DNA from: Eubacteriales bacterium
GTDB lineage: Bacteria; Bacillota; Clostridia; Oscillospirales; Oscillospiraceae
Length of the DNA stretch: 64,000 nucleotides
Assembly (NCBI GenBank): GCA_030531505.1
Contig: JAUNNH010000002.1
Coordinates: forward strand, 113,281-177,280
Direction: 5' to 3'
In this document: in pieces, positions 1-7,995 of the stretch
How positions within the stretch are numbered: the first letter of the stretch is position 1
Layout: each line of letters begins with the position of its first letter
The notes under the pieces: generated by a model
Seen by the model: the letters and a program-made list of their open reading frames with translations, nothing else
The model's database searches: none
What the model was told of the DNA's origin: nothing
Made by a program: the position numbers and the translations under genes

Positions 1-297
1 TGGTTGTTCTTCAGGAGAAGCGAGAAATGGGAGGAAACGTAATCCGGGGAGAAGGGCGTATTGTGATCGGATATGTTGAACTTCTCCCTGCCTTGTTAAG
101 TGGGGAGAAGGGAAGAGGTCGCTGCCATCTATGTAAAGTGCTCACCTGACAGAGCAGGCTTTTCTAACACATTTCTAACATCTTCATAAAATCGACTAAG
201 CCTTTGTGATATTTCGTGATGGCTATAAAATCGCATCACCATTGTTCCGGTGTTTTCGATGAACAGCGGAAAACAGCAAAAATCATACCGCATGCCC
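1..297. other. Island left part, no recognisable gene
   Basis: No protein family is recognisable here. An open frame runs from the window edge (position 3) to a stop at 150-152 and could be the 3' end of a gene that starts outside the window, but I cannot identify it. Positions 163-168 and 174-179 are TCTAAC repeats spaced 11 bp apart (separate entry). The rest is AT-richer than the genes that follow. Confidence 0.4.
163..179. repeat. TCTAAC pair, 11-bp period, left side
   Basis: TCTAAC occurs at 163-168 and again at 174-179, one helical turn apart. The same hexamer with the same 11-bp period occurs near the island's right edge (21987-22003 with one mismatch, and 22094-22110). Repeats at both ends of a tRNA-associated island are what integrase arm-type sites look like; that role is inferred. 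Confidence 0.45.
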
Positions 298-326
298 TTG
301 CAAAACGATAGCCTATCCGCTATAAT
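298..326 (+). promoter_or_regulatory. Promoter at head of the methyltransferase operon
   Basis: TTGCAA (298-303) and TATAAT (321-326) are separated by 17 bp. A palindrome CCGCTA-N7-TAGCGG (317-322 and 330-335) straddles the -10 box, and the first GTTAG-N6-CTAAC operator follows at once. It reads toward the regulator remnant and the methyltransferase at 583. Confidence 0.6.
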
Positions 327-327
327 G

Positions 328-343
328 GTTAGCGGTGTCTAAC
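328..343. promoter_or_regulatory. Operator copy 1, GTTAG-N6-CTAAC
   Basis: This is a perfect 5-bp inverted repeat with a 6-bp spacer placed over the expected transcription start of the promoter at 298-326. Two further copies with the same spacing lie at 416-431 and 4197-4212, each preceded by an extra G. The geometry suits a dimeric MarR- or TetR-type repressor. Confidence 0.55.
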
Positions 344-355
344 GAGCCTCATTTG

Positions 356-397
356 CCCATCGTACAGTGACCCGAAACTGGACATCTGTACGGTGGG
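356..397 (+). terminator. Leader stem-loop (possible attenuator)
   Basis: CCCATCGTACAG (356-367) pairs with CTGTACGGTGGG (386-397) with a single G-T wobble, giving a 12-bp stem. It is followed by CGTTTTC, a weak U-tract. It may attenuate transcription between the promoter and the operon, or be the terminator of a lost upstream transcript. Confidence 0.4.
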
Positions 398-415
398 CGT
401 TTTCATCACCCGACG

Positions 416-431
416 GTTAGATGGCACTAAC
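416..431. promoter_or_regulatory. Operator copy 2, GTTAG-N6-CTAAC
   Basis: Second copy of the inverted repeat, GTTAG-ATGGCA-CTAAC, lying between the leader stem-loop and the regulator remnant. Confidence 0.5.
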
Positions 432-586
432 AGACTGCTTCCTTTTTGACGCCCTCCAAGCGAGAGGAAAATGCGGAGACAGCCGAACAGGACGCCTGCC
501 GGATTGAGCATGATATCAGCCGCGAGACTTTTGAGAAGCTCAAAGCCTGTTGGGAGACGATCGCGAAGGGAGTGCGAAAGCCGTGA
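431..586 (+). pseudogene. 3' remnant of a probable regulator gene
   Basis: This frame encodes 51 residues after a stop at 428-430 and has no suitable start codon. It ends ...ETFEKLKACWETIAKGVRKP. Its TGA (584-586) overlaps the GTG start of the next gene as GTGA, the usual coupling of neighbouring clostridial genes, so it was probably once translated. The acidic helical tail resembles the C-terminus of small MarR-like regulators, but this is a weak guess. The missing 5' part and the nearby operators suggest that the operon's own regulator was truncated. Confidence 0.35.
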
Positions 587-1197
587 AAAAGAAAACCTGG
601 GACCTGTACGCCCCGATCTATGAGAGAGCTATGCGCGCCGACCGGAAGGTCTACGCCTTTATGTACGAGCGGATCCCGACGGTCATCCACGGCAAAGAAG
701 TGCTGGAGATCGCCACCGGGCCGGGTTTGCTTGCCAAGCACGTGGCGGGCGCGGCCAAGCGAATGATCGCCACAGACTATTCCAATGGCATGATACGGGA
801 GGCGAAGAAAGGCGCGATCCCGGCAAACCTCACATTTGAGGTAGCGGACGCAACGGCTCTGCCCTACGCGGACGACAGCTTCGACGCAGTGCTGATCGCC
901 AACGCCCTGCATGTGATGCCGGAGCCGGAGAAGGCTCTGCGGGAGATCGACCGGGTGCTGCGGCCGGGCGGCATCCTGATTGCGCCGAACTTTGTGGAGC
1001 ATCAGGCCGGAATTGCAAGCCGGATCTGGTCAGAGATCTTGAGCCTGGCAGGCGTGAGCTTTGAACACCAGTGGACTTCACAGGAATATCTTGCCTGGCT
1101 GGAAGAGCATGGCTGGCGCGTCACTTTCAGCAAGGAAATGGCGGCGCGGATCACACTGATGTACGCCGAGTGCGCAAGAGAGGAAGATAAAGCATGA
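583..1197 (+). CDS. Class I SAM-dependent methyltransferase
   Basis: A 204-residue methyltransferase of the Methyltransf_11/25 type. Motif I is VLEIATGPG at about residues 40-48, the acidic ribose-binding residue is D65 (ATDYS), and VADATALPYADDSFD follows at about 88-101. The GTG at 583 is chosen because GAAGGGAG lies about ten bases upstream; a TTG at 550 in the same frame is less likely. The stop overlaps the next start as ATGA. The methyl acceptor is unknown. It is the first of six methyltransferases in 8.3 kb, which suggests successive modification of one small molecule or group of molecules. Confidence 0.8.
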   Translation: MKKKTWDLYAPIYERAMRADRKVYAFMYERIPTVIHGKEVLEIATGPGLLAKHVAGAAKRMIATDYSNGMIREAKKGAIPANLTFEVADATALPYADDSFDAVLIANALHVMPEPEKALREIDRVLRPGGILIAPNFVEHQAGIASRIWSEILSLAGVSFEHQWTSQEYLAWLEEHGWRVTFSKEMAARITLMYAECAREEDKA

Positions 1198-1604
1198 ACG
1201 CGAGAGAACCCATATATGAGACCCGGATTTCAGATACTCGCTGGTGGGCCTATGACATCCCGGGAAACGCGGGATGGATCGCCTATCTGGCCTGCCTGTT
1301 CCATAGTCTGAAGCGCGGGTTGAACACATTCATTATTGCGGCGCTGCTGCCCGGCGGCCTAATGGGGCTTGGTGTCGGAGAACTGATCAGCGAGCGCATC
1401 GCCGGGCTTGACCGGGTGCTGCCGAAGCGCCGCCTGCTGCGGGGCTTCGGGGCGCTGACCACGGGCGGGATCAGCGGCATGATCGTCTCCGCCCTTGGAC
1501 TTGTGATACAGAAGGAAAAGAAACATCCGGCCATCATGCTGGCGGGCTCCGTTCTCTGCGCGGTGTTCGCCGGGCTCTGCTGGCAGGGATACAAGAAAAG
1601 ATAA
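1194..1604 (+). CDS. Small membrane protein, unknown
   Basis: A 136-residue protein translationally coupled to the preceding methyltransferase (ATGA overlap). After a hydrophilic start with WWAYDIPGNAGW there are three hydrophobic segments, at about residues 45-65, 88-105 and 112-133, the last ending in GYKKR. I do not recognise the family. Coupling to a methyltransferase suggests it may anchor the enzyme or work with it at the membrane. Confidence 0.65.
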   Translation: MNAREPIYETRISDTRWWAYDIPGNAGWIAYLACLFHSLKRGLNTFIIAALLPGGLMGLGVGELISERIAGLDRVLPKRRLLRGFGALTTGGISGMIVSALGLVIQKEKKHPAIMLAGSVLCAVFAGLCWQGYKKR

Positions 1605-1638
1605 GGACCGGAAAACGTAGCGGAGGAGGAGCAGAAGC

Positions 1639-2559
1639 ATGTCTTTGAAATATGAAGTGTTAAAACGCCTGGTCAAGGCATCGGGGATCAAAAAACGCTG
1701 GGTCGGCCAGAGCACCGAAGAGCTGCTGGAGGACCGCCGGAGGCAAAATGCCCGAAACCGCATCCCCGAGCTGAAGGACGACGCCTTCACCATCAGCCGG
1801 ATCGAAGTCATGGGCTGTCCGGTTTTGAAGCTGATCCACAAACAGGGCGCGGATCATGCCAATCTGTTTTTGATCGGCGGCGGCATGATCAGCGCGCCGA
1901 GACCCGGTTCTATCAGAAAGGCCCTGCGCTTTGCCAAAGAGACGGGGCTGGATCTCTTTGTCCCGTACTACCCGCTCTGCACGGACTATCCCATTACCAA
2001 AGCCTACGAGATGATCCACGAGACCTATCGGGTGATGCTGCGTGATTATGCCGCCGATCACATTTCTGTCCTCGGCACCTCCTCCGGCGGGAATCTGGCG
2101 CTGGGGATGGTTCCCTATATCAACGACGGACATGACGACACCCCAATGCCGTCGTATATCATGGCGATCTCTCCGGGCACCTGCGTGGACAGTGAGGAAG
2201 AGTGGCATCGGATGCTTTCTCTGGACGAGAAGGACGTGGCGATCCCGGCCCAGTACATGAAAATGGCGGTGGAGGTCATGCGCCACGGGGACGACAGCGT
2301 GCCCGATTATATGCTCTGGCTGCAGCGGGCGGACTTTACCGGCTGCCCGCCGGTCACACTCATTTACGGCACCGATGAGACGCTCTACGCCTGCGCCCCG
2401 GCCATCGAGGCGGCGCTGCAGAAGAGCGGAGTTAACTATGAACAGATCCTCGGCGAAGGCCTGTTCCACTGCTATCCCGTCTTTCCCATCGTGAAAGAGG
2501 GCAGAGAGGGCTGGCGGCAGATGGTCGAGCGGATGATCCAATGGAGGGACGAAACATGA
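1639..2559 (+). CDS. Alpha/beta hydrolase, HSL-like
   Basis: A 306-residue alpha/beta hydrolase of the hormone-sensitive-lipase/esterase group. An oxyanion-loop GGG is at 80-82 and the nucleophile elbow GTSSG at 146-150 (Ser148). D246 (YGTDE) and H277 (FHCYP) complete a plausible triad. GGAGGAG precedes the ATG. The stop overlaps the start of the next hydrolase (ATGA at 2556-2559), so the two are probably made together. A carboxylester or thioester substrate is likely; its identity is unknown. Confidence 0.8.
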   Translation: MSLKYEVLKRLVKASGIKKRWVGQSTEELLEDRRRQNARNRIPELKDDAFTISRIEVMGCPVLKLIHKQGADHANLFLIGGGMISAPRPGSIRKALRFAKETGLDLFVPYYPLCTDYPITKAYEMIHETYRVMLRDYAADHISVLGTSSGGNLALGMVPYINDGHDDTPMPSYIMAISPGTCVDSEEEWHRMLSLDEKDVAIPAQYMKMAVEVMRHGDDSVPDYMLWLQRADFTGCPPVTLIYGTDETLYACAPAIEAALQKSGVNYEQILGEGLFHCYPVFPIVKEGREGWRQMVERMIQWRDET

Positions 2560-3476
2560 AAAGACAGGTTTTCCGGGTCAACACCGACGGCTTTAACGGC
2601 GCATGGTATCCCTGCGCCGAGAAGAGCAAACGCGGAATCATCGCCATGCTGGGAGACAGCGCGGAGGACTATATGGCCTCATGCGGAGCCAAATGGCTGA
2701 ACCGACAGGGAATCCACGTGCTGGCCATGTCCCCGGAGAAAAAGGATTACGGGCACCACAATATCCCGCTGGAGCGCTTTGGCCGGGCCATTGCCTTTCT
2801 GAAAGCACAGGGCATTGATAAGCTGGGCGTGGTGGGCGCCTCCACCACCGGCATGATGGCCCTGCTGGCGGCGTCGTATTATCCGGAGCTTACGCTTACC
2901 ATCGCTATTTCGCCTCCTGACTTCGTCATGGAGGGCTTTTATCAGGACGGAAAGGACGGCATGCACGAGCGTCCCGGCGACAACGAATCCACCGTCACCT
3001 GGCAGGGCAAGCCTCTGCCCTATCTGCCCTATGCCTACCGTCACCCCGAGTACTGGCAGCAGATCATGGCGGATTCGAAAGCAGGGGGCGACAAGATCGC
3101 CTCCCGGAAGATGTTTGACGAATCGGAGCGCCGTCATCCCATCCGGGAAGAGGAGCGGATCAAGGTCGAAAAGATCCGCGGAAAGCTCATTTTCATCGGC
3201 GCGGAGGACGACGTGCTGTGGGATACCTGCAAGTATATCCGCCGGATGGAGGAGCGGCTGGAGCGGCTTCCCCATGACAGCGTTTATGAAGCCTGGCTCT
3301 ATGAGCACGGCACCCATTTTGCCTTTCCCGAATCCCTGCTCAAGAGCATGCTCCCGGTGGGCTCCGGGCTGCTGGTATCGTTCATGTTCAAAGCCGGGAA
3401 GGAGCATCCAAAGGAGTGCAGAGAGACGAGGCTCGATATTGACCGGCGGCTGAAAAAGGCGCTGGCGGAATGGTGA
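2556..3476 (+). CDS. Alpha/beta hydrolase, BAAT/acyl-CoA thioesterase-like
   Basis: A 306-residue hydrolase resembling the C-terminal domain of bile-acid-CoA:amino acid N-acyltransferase and acyl-CoA thioesterases. The nucleophile region reads GASTTG (94-99, Ser96), a departure from G-x-S-x-G. Likely acid and base are in GAEDD and HGTHF near the C-terminus. The start at 2556 is preferred over an in-frame ATG at 2541 because GGAGG lies eight bases upstream and the start overlaps the previous stop. Confidence 0.75.
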   Translation: MKRQVFRVNTDGFNGAWYPCAEKSKRGIIAMLGDSAEDYMASCGAKWLNRQGIHVLAMSPEKKDYGHHNIPLERFGRAIAFLKAQGIDKLGVVGASTTGMMALLAASYYPELTLTIAISPPDFVMEGFYQDGKDGMHERPGDNESTVTWQGKPLPYLPYAYRHPEYWQQIMADSKAGGDKIASRKMFDESERRHPIREEERIKVEKIRGKLIFIGAEDDVLWDTCKYIRRMEERLERLPHDSVYEAWLYEHGTHFAFPESLLKSMLPVGSGLLVSFMFKAGKEHPKECRETRLDIDRRLKKALAEW

Positions 3477-3495
3477 ATGACAGGAGGATACCAAA

Positions 3496-4119
3496 ATGGC
3501 GCTTCTCAGGAAATTTTTCAACCAGACCCGGAAGCCGGAGGGCTTTCTCGGGAAGCTGATGCTCAGCGGCATGAATAGCGGCCACGCGAAGCTGGCGGAC
3601 TGGGGATTTGAGCATCTGCCGGAGCTCACGGTGTCCCAGGCGGTGGATCTGGGCTGCGGCGGCGGGCGCAACGCGGGGGAACTTCTCAAGAAGTACCCGG
3701 CGGCGCACGTGACCGCCATTGACTACTCCGCGCTCTGCGTGGAAAAAGCAAAGTCATACAACCGGGCCATGATCGCGGCGGAACGCTGCACCGTGCGGCA
3801 GGGAGACGTTTCGGCGCTCGACCTTCCCGCAGCGTCCTTTGACCTGGCCACGGCCTTTGAGACCATCTATTTCTGGCCAGGACTGGAGAAATGCTTTGCC
3901 GAGGCGGCGAAGGTGTTAAAGTCCGGCGGGTATTTTCTGATCTGCAACGAGTCCGACGGGGCCGATCCGACCAGCGTGAAATTTGAATCGATCATCGACG
4001 GCATGAAAAACTACACGCCGCAGGAAATCGAAGCCGCTCTGAAGGCCGCGGGCTTCTCCCGGGTGGAGATCGACCATCATCCCACGAAGCCCTGGATCGC
4101 CGTGCTGGCGAAAAAGTGA
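3496..4119 (+). CDS. Class I SAM-dependent methyltransferase
   Basis: A 207-residue methyltransferase with motif I AVDLGCGGG at about 49-57, followed by an acidic residue in TAIDYS and the GDVSALDLPAASFD segment. An AGGAGG site precedes the ATG by eight bases. The N-terminal 40 residues are basic and hydrophobic. It lies 19 bp after the hydrolase gene in the same presumed operon. No substrate-specific domain is visible. Confidence 0.8.
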   Translation: MALLRKFFNQTRKPEGFLGKLMLSGMNSGHAKLADWGFEHLPELTVSQAVDLGCGGGRNAGELLKKYPAAHVTAIDYSALCVEKAKSYNRAMIAAERCTVRQGDVSALDLPAASFDLATAFETIYFWPGLEKCFAEAAKVLKSGGYFLICNESDGADPTSVKFESIIDGMKNYTPQEIEAALKAAGFSRVEIDHHPTKPWIAVLAKK

Positions 4120-4196
4120 GTGCGGCGAACGAGCAACTCTCCCATCTCACAGCGGCCAAAAAAGCATCTGCGGGATGGGCATATTCAAGCAGAACG

Positions 4197-4212
4197 GTTA
4201 GAGATTGCTAAC
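4197..4212. promoter_or_regulatory. Operator copy 3, GTTAG-N6-CTAAC
   Basis: Third copy of the inverted repeat (GTTAG-AGATTG-CTAAC), just upstream of the AGGAGG site of the gene at 4226 and 4 kb from the first two. No clear -35/-10 is seen here, so it may act as a roadblock or mark a second transcription unit. Confidence 0.5.
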
Positions 4213-4225
4213 AGGAGGACGAACG

Positions 4226-4814
4226 ATGAAGCTGAGCACGAAAGAATTCGACGCCATGCAGATGGGCTGGCGGAAATGGTACATCGAAAAAATAGAACTG
4301 AAGACCTTTGAAAAGTTCGGCCTCGACCTGCGTGGCGCGGACATTCTGGAAGTGGGCTGCGGAAACGGTTATGCGGCTTCACTGCTTACTGCGCGCGGCG
4401 TCAACAGTTACACAGGCCTTGACATCATGCCGGAGCAGCTGGCAATCGCGCGAAACAGAAAGTTGCCCAATGCGAGCTTTGTGCTGGGCAGCGCTGACGA
4501 TCTGAGCCGCTTCCCGGACAGGAGCTTCGACGCGATCCTGGACTTCTGCATCCTCCACCATGTGGAGGGCTGGCGGACCTTCTTTGACGAGAGCCGTCGG
4601 GTGCTGAAGGACGGAGGGAGCATCTATGTCGCCGACCTCTCCAAGAGATGCATCCACATCGTCGACGCTGCTGCACTGGGATCACGCGGAGGAGGCGCTC
4701 TTTACCCTCAAAGAGTTCGAGGAAGAAGCCAACAAACGCGGATTTGAGACCGTAAATAAGGCAAACGACCTGGGACTGGAAGGCTATTTCCGGTTCCGCA
4801 AAAAGGAGAACTGA
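4226..4814 (+). pseudogene. Class I methyltransferase with a frameshift
   Basis: The first frame gives a normal methyltransferase core: motif I ILEVGCGNG, GLDIMPEQL and LKDGGSIYVADLSK. Soon after it loses family character and runs to a stop at 4747. The next frame restores a sensible tail, WDHAEEALFTLKEFEEEANK and onward to RFRKKEN, ending with TGA at 4812-4814. The shift lies at about 4640-4680, where CTGCTGCAC repeats occur. The intact product would be about 195 residues. Either the gene is broken or the assembly has a one-base error. ATG 4226 has an AGGAGG site. Confidence 0.7.
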
Positions 4815-4816
4815 CC

Positions 4817-5698
4817 ATGGCAAGGAAAGATTCGAATAACCAGAAAAAGTCCATGAGCGCCATGTTCCGCGGCAGGGCGATCTTCAAGCCTCTGAATACC
4901 GGGCGCATCGACGAGCGCGTCGCCTGTGTGCGTGAATGGGTGGCGAACATCTTTTTCTACACCAAAAACGGCGTTACCATCATGATCGACGCAGGCTACA
5001 ACTATGCCCGGCTGCAGGAGAAAATGCAGTGGCTCGGCATCGACCCGGCAGGCATCGGCCACATCCTGATCACCCATCAGGATACCGACCACGTCGGCGC
5101 GCTGGAAGAGGACAGCGAGCGGCTGTTTCAAAACGCCACGGTCTACATCGGTGAAATCGAAAACCGCTATCTGACCGGCGAAACGCGGCGGAAGGTCATC
5201 CACGGCCTGTACAAGCTGCCGATGGTCAAAATGGACAACCGGAAGGTGCTGCTGCGCGACGGCGAGATTTTCAACATCGGCGATATCAAGATCGAATGCA
5301 TCCTGGTCCCCGGCCATACCTGGGGACACATGGTCTATCTGATCGACGACGAGTACCTCTTTACCGGAGACACGATCTGGTTCGGCGCGGACGGCGGCTA
5401 CAGCTTCATCAGCACCCTGGCGGAGGACAACAAGCTGGCGGTCCGCTCCCTGGAGCGGCTGGAGCAGAACATCCGTGCGCGGAAGGGCCGCATCGCGGTG
5501 ATCACCGGGCACACCGGCTGGACGGACGATCTCGACTTCGCCTTTGCCCATCGTGCGGAGATCTGCAAGCCCTTTACCAGACGCTATCCCGACCCGGAGG
5601 CTCCTTTCGACGGCTATGAGGAAGCGGAGGACACGGAGGAAGGGGCGCGGAGCGTGCCGCTTTCCAAAAAGAAACCGGGCGGGGGCGGAGCAATATGA
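4817..5698 (+). CDS. MBL-fold metallo-hydrolase
   Basis: A 293-residue metallo-beta-lactamase-fold enzyme. The metal-binding loop is THQDTDH (86-92), a Gln/Asp variant of HxHxDH, with further ligands H167 (PGHTWGH), D185 (TGDT) and H232 (GHTGW). The C-terminal 40 residues are charged and low in complexity. Its stop overlaps the next start (ATGA). A C-terminal piece of a paralogue occurs at 17888-18076. Such enzymes hydrolyse esters, thioesters or lactones; no substrate is indicated here. Confidence 0.8.
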   Translation: MARKDSNNQKKSMSAMFRGRAIFKPLNTGRIDERVACVREWVANIFFYTKNGVTIMIDAGYNYARLQEKMQWLGIDPAGIGHILITHQDTDHVGALEEDSERLFQNATVYIGEIENRYLTGETRRKVIHGLYKLPMVKMDNRKVLLRDGEIFNIGDIKIECILVPGHTWGHMVYLIDDEYLFTGDTIWFGADGGYSFISTLAEDNKLAVRSLERLEQNIRARKGRIAVITGHTGWTDDLDFAFAHRAEICKPFTRRYPDPEAPFDGYEEAEDTEEGARSVPLSKKKPGGGGAI

Positions 5699-6375
5699 CA
5701 CGAAAAGAACAGATTCAAAACGCCTATAAGCTGACCGGAGGGGTATCCTCCTTTTATGACGGGATGATGACCTATTCCACGCTGCCGGGCAAAGCCATCT
5801 GCCGGATCGTGTGGAACATGGACGGAGAGAAAAACCTCCGTTATCTCGAGCGCGCCCTGTCCGGCGTGCCGGAGGATTTTTCCGGAAAGCTGCTGGAGGT
5901 GCCGGTGGGCACCGGCGTGCTGACCATGCCGGTCTACCGGGAGCTTCCTGAAGCGGAGATCACCTGCCTGGACTACTCTCCCGACATGATGGCGGCGGCG
6001 CAGGAGCGGGCAAAAAAGGCCGGAATCGGGAATGTGAGCTTTGTGCAGGGGGACGTGGGCGCACTGCCGTTTGAAGATGAGAGCTTCGACATTGTGCTCT
6101 CCCTCAACGGTTTTCACGCCTTCCCCGACAAGGAGGCGGCCTACCGGGAGACCTTCCGGGTGCTGAAACGCGGCGGGACCTTCTGCGGCTGCTTTTATAT
6201 CCGGGGCGGCTGCCGCCGGACCGACTGGTTCATCCGGCATCTATACCAGCCCAGGGGTTTTTTCACGCCGCCCTACGAGACGGAGGCGAGCCTGCGGCAG
6301 CGGCTTTCCGGGCTGTACCGTTCGGTCAACGTGACAAGCGTGGAAGGCATCGGCTGCTTCCGCTGCGTCAAATGA
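5695..6375 (+). CDS. Class I SAM-dependent methyltransferase
   Basis: A 226-residue methyltransferase. Motif I is LLEVPVGTGVL (67-76), with Val-Pro in place of the usual Gly-Cys, followed by CLDYSPDMM and GDVGALPFEDESFD. The stretch YKLTGGVSSFYDGMMTYSTLPG near the start is typical of this family. It is coupled to the MBL gene by ATGA and followed 16 bp later by another methyltransferase. Confidence 0.8.
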   Translation: MTRKEQIQNAYKLTGGVSSFYDGMMTYSTLPGKAICRIVWNMDGEKNLRYLERALSGVPEDFSGKLLEVPVGTGVLTMPVYRELPEAEITCLDYSPDMMAAAQERAKKAGIGNVSFVQGDVGALPFEDESFDIVLSLNGFHAFPDKEAAYRETFRVLKRGGTFCGCFYIRGGCRRTDWFIRHLYQPRGFFTPPYETEASLRQRLSGLYRSVNVTSVEGIGCFRCVK

Positions 6376-6391
6376 TATAAGGGGAAAGTGT

Positions 6392-7189
6392 ATGAAAAAA
6401 CCGGACTATAAAAACTGGGTGCCGACGAGCATGGTGATCGGTCTCGGCGCGGCGGCGGCTGCTTCCGCGGGTCTGACCGCCATCTTTGGCGCAACGGATT
6501 GCATTTTGAAGGGCAGACCGCGGCAGATCGCCGCCGTGGCCTTTGGCATCGCCACCCCGGTGCTGCTGTTCTCCACCGCCTGGATGGGCGCCCTGCACCG
6601 GACCTTTGACTACAACGGAAAACGCAAGCTGGCCAAGACCATCGTCGACGGGACGGCGGACTTCTTGACGCTCCCCGACGGCGGCACGGGACTGGATGTG
6701 GGCTGCGGCAGCGGTGCGCTGACCATCGCCTGCGCCAAGCGCAATCCCAAGGCGCAGATGGTCGGCTGCGATATCTGGAGAGGCGCGTACAAAGCGGTCT
6801 TCACAAAGAAGCGCTGCGAGGAAAACGCCGCGGCCGAGGGCGTGAGCAACGCACGCTTTGAAGAAGGCAACGCCGTGCATCTGCCCTTTGCGGCCGAGAG
6901 CTTTGACGCTGTGACGAGCAACTATGTGTACCATAACATCGCCGGGCAGAACAAGCAGGCGCTGCTGCTGGAATCATTGCGCGTGCTGAAAAAAGGCGGC
7001 TGCTTTGCCATCCATGACCTGATGAGCAAAGCGCGCTACGGCGACATGGACGCCTTTGTCAAAAAGCTGAAGGACGCAGGCTATGAGGATGTGCGCCTGA
7101 TCGACACCACGGACGGGCGCTTCATGGGACATAAGGAAGCGGCCCTCCTCGGTCTCGGCGGCTCCACGCTTTTGGTGGGCAGGAAGTAA
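6392..7189 (+). CDS. Membrane-anchored class I methyltransferase
   Basis: A 265-residue protein with two N-terminal hydrophobic segments (about 12-34 and 45-68) ahead of a methyltransferase domain: GLDVGCGSG at 100-108, GCDIWRG, and EGNAVHLPFAAESFD. The membrane hairpin suggests the active site sits on the cytoplasmic face, perhaps acting on a hydrophobic or newly imported substrate. GGGG-rich SD sequence precedes the ATG. It lies between another methyltransferase and the ZIP transporter. Confidence 0.78.
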   Translation: MKKPDYKNWVPTSMVIGLGAAAAASAGLTAIFGATDCILKGRPRQIAAVAFGIATPVLLFSTAWMGALHRTFDYNGKRKLAKTIVDGTADFLTLPDGGTGLDVGCGSGALTIACAKRNPKAQMVGCDIWRGAYKAVFTKKRCEENAAAEGVSNARFEEGNAVHLPFAAESFDAVTSNYVYHNIAGQNKQALLLESLRVLKKGGCFAIHDLMSKARYGDMDAFVKKLKDAGYEDVRLIDTTDGRFMGHKEAALLGLGGSTLLVGRK

Positions 7190-7201
7190 GAGAGGGCGGC
7201 C

Positions 7202-7984
7202 ATGATCCAAACCATCGTTCTCGGGCTGCTGATCCCCTTCCTCGGCACAACGGCAGGGGCGGCCTGCGTCTTCTTTCTCCGGAAAGACCTGAAGCTCAGC
7301 ATCCAGCGGGCGCTGAACGGTTTTGCGGCCGGCGTCATGGTGGCGGCGTCCATCTGGAGTCTGATCGTCCCGGCCATCGAGCAGTCGGCTTCCAAAGGCC
7401 GTCTGGCTTTTCTCCCGGCCCTTCTCGGCTTTTGGATCGGCATCGCCTTCATGCTTTTGCTTGACCATGTCATTCCGCATCTGCACCGTGCCGTGAATCA
7501 GACGGAGGGGCCGAAGAGCCACCTGGCCCGCCTCACCATGATGGTCCTGGCCGTGACGCTCCACAATATTCCGGAGGGAATGGCGGTGGGCGTCGTGTAC
7601 GCCGGGCTCATTTCCGGCTCCGGCATGATCAGCGCAGGCGGAGCGCTGGCCCTGACCCTCGGCATCGCGATCCAGAACTTCCCGGAGGGCGCGATCATCT
7701 CCATGCCGCTCTACGCGGAGGGTAAGAGCAAGGGTAAATCCTTCTGGCTTGGTCTCCTGTCCGGCGCGGTGGAGCCGGTCTTCGGCGCGCTGACGGTGCT
7801 TCTGGTGGGGCTGATCGTGCCCGCCATGCCTTATTTGCTGTCTTTTGCCGCCGGGGCCATGCTGTATGTGGTCGTGGAGGAGCTGATCCCGGAGATGTCT
7901 GCGGGAGAACATTCCAATATCGGCGTCATCGCCTTCGCTTTCGGCTTCAGCCTGATGATGGCATTGGACGTGGCGCTGGGATAG
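7202..7984 (+). CDS. ZIP-family divalent metal transporter
   Basis: A 260-residue ZIP permease of the ZupT/GufA type with about eight hydrophobic segments. The metal-binding helices carry HNIPEG (121-126) and QNFPEG (158-163), the hallmark motifs of helices IV and V. It would move zinc, iron or manganese into the cytoplasm. Its position inside a methyltransferase/hydrolase operon, with a metal-type P-type ATPase downstream, points to metal handling as part of the island's task. Confidence 0.85.
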   Translation: MIQTIVLGLLIPFLGTTAGAACVFFLRKDLKLSIQRALNGFAAGVMVAASIWSLIVPAIEQSASKGRLAFLPALLGFWIGIAFMLLLDHVIPHLHRAVNQTEGPKSHLARLTMMVLAVTLHNIPEGMAVGVVYAGLISGSGMISAGGALALTLGIAIQNFPEGAIISMPLYAEGKSKGKSFWLGLLSGAVEPVFGALTVLLVGLIVPAMPYLLSFAAGAMLYVVVEELIPEMSAGEHSNIGVIAFAFGFSLMMALDVALG

Positions 7985-7995
7985 GAGATCATAAA

